Assembly (NCBI GenBank): GCA_937898415.1
Contig: CALDLA010000014.1
Coordinates: forward strand, 1 to 5,913
Length of the DNA: 5,913 nucleotides
Source of the DNA: an uncultured Prevotellaceae bacterium
GTDB taxonomy: Bacteria; Bacteroidota; Bacteroidia; Bacteroidales; Bacteroidaceae
Direction: 5' to 3'
The translations under genes and the position numbers were made by a program. Numbering within the stretch: position 1 is the stretch's first letter; each line of letters starts with the position of its first letter. Below the pieces are notes generated by a model, which did not search any database, had not been told where the DNA came from, and saw only the letters and a list, made by a program, of their open reading frames with translations. Shown one piece after another: positions 5,393-5,913 of this stretch.

Positions 5393-5913
5393 TTATTTTA
5401 TTATGGTGTCTAACAGTTGTCTGGTAATATTTGCTATCACTGCCTCAGATGATGAATTCGTGGTGAAAACGGCGATAATGGCGTGGCTTCCATCAAGCAT
5501 GAGAATGATACCTGCATCGTTCATGTCTTGCAATCCTTCAGCAGATGGGAATCCCGTACCTGTCTTATGTGCGATACGAGCATCTGCGGATATCGCTGCA
5601 GGGATTCGTTTCAGTCCTGTTGAGCAGTCTGCCATCGCCTTCCAGATAAATGTCAGATATCGGTTGTCATCTTTATGATGATAAAACCACTCAAACAAAC
5701 GAACCATTTCGGCGGGGGTGGAACTATTTTCGATAGCCTTTGCCGGATTCTTGTGTATCTGTTCCTCTGTCATACGGATATGGATATCGTGGAATCCAAG
5801 TTTTCTCATGTACTTCTCTACCGCTTTGGGCTTGCCGCAAAACTTGAAAAGGAGTTCGACAAGGTTATCCAAATGTTGGTATAACCTTGTTTATCACAAC
5901 TTAAATATTATCC
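5393..5913 (-). pseudogene. Class A beta-lactamase remnant, C-terminal half only
   Basis: The open frame from a TTG at 5872 to TAA at 5393-5395 gives 159 residues matching the C-terminal half of class A beta-lactamases. TEEQIH (residues 35-40) fits the omega loop with the Glu166 and His170 equivalents and IENSSTP follows it. AHKTGTG (101-107) is the KTG motif, and MNDAGIILMLDG and IIAVFTTNSSSE are typical late strands. The omega-loop form resembles subclass A2 (CfxA, CepA, PER-like). The catalytic SxxK motif is not present. Where SDN is expected the sequence reads L-D-N, one C-to-T change from S-D-N. In-frame TGA and TAA lie at 5896-5891, and the other frames close at 5901-5903 and 5908-5910, so no upstream half can be fused to it. 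It is very unlikely to hydrolyse beta-lactams. The 5' boundary of the remnant is outside the window or within its last 40 bases. Confidence 0.82.

Noticed and set aside
5393..5872. Functional beta-lactamase starting at TTG 5872
   Set aside because: The fragment lacks the SxxK motif and the S of SDN, so it cannot have the known catalytic machinery.
5403..5884. Plus-strand frames of 91 and 69 residues
   Set aside because: They are antisense to the beta-lactamase remnant, whose minus-strand translation has clear family motifs.

Overview
This looks like chromosomal DNA of a Bacteroidales bacterium, most likely Prevotella or a close relative. The reasons are an outer membrane beta-barrel family receptor, promoter-like boxes of the Bacteroidetes type (TAnnTTTG with a weak TTG-type box about 20 bases upstream), a DUF3795 gene, and a remnant of a class A beta-lactamase that resembles subclass A2. 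All supported genes lie on the minus strand, so transcription runs from high to low coordinates.

Region 1 (5913 down to 4984). At the upstream edge is a 3' fragment of a class A beta-lactamase gene. All three reading frames are closed by stop codons just upstream of it. One base after its stop codon comes a small four-helix membrane protein of unknown function.

Region 2 (4958 down to 3148). This is a probable three-gene operon: a MerR regulator with a GyrI-like effector-binding domain, a cysteine-rich DUF3795 protein and a GNAT N-acetyltransferase. The last two genes overlap by ATGA. A promoter with a perfect TAnnTTTG box precedes the MerR gene, and a palindrome sits in its 20-base spacer. 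This is the classic layout of a MerR-controlled promoter and suggests autoregulation of a small xenobiotic- or stress-response unit.

Region 3 (3147 down to 2268). This 880-base gap has no convincing gene and is the most unusual part of the window. Positions 2575-2923 have a nested, helically phased repeat architecture. Six TCTAC units at exact 11-base steps on the left are mirrored by six GTAGA units at exact 11-base steps on the right. Both arrays are symmetric about position 2749. Between them are two CTTAT-N6-ATAAG palindromes 21 bases apart, with a third half-site, and three TTCCCA-N3-TGGGAA palindromes at exact 22-base steps. Next to it, toward the receptor gene, are a promoter-like site, a structured leader and an intrinsic-terminator hairpin, all before the receptor's start codon. 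I do not recognise this element as a described family.

Region 4 (2267 down to 1). A large outer membrane receptor-like gene (carboxypeptidase-regulatory-like domain, plug-like domain, barrel) runs off the window just before its C-terminus. The simplest reading is that the repeat element and the leader together control this receptor: multi-site protein binding upstream of the promoter, then conditional termination in the leader.
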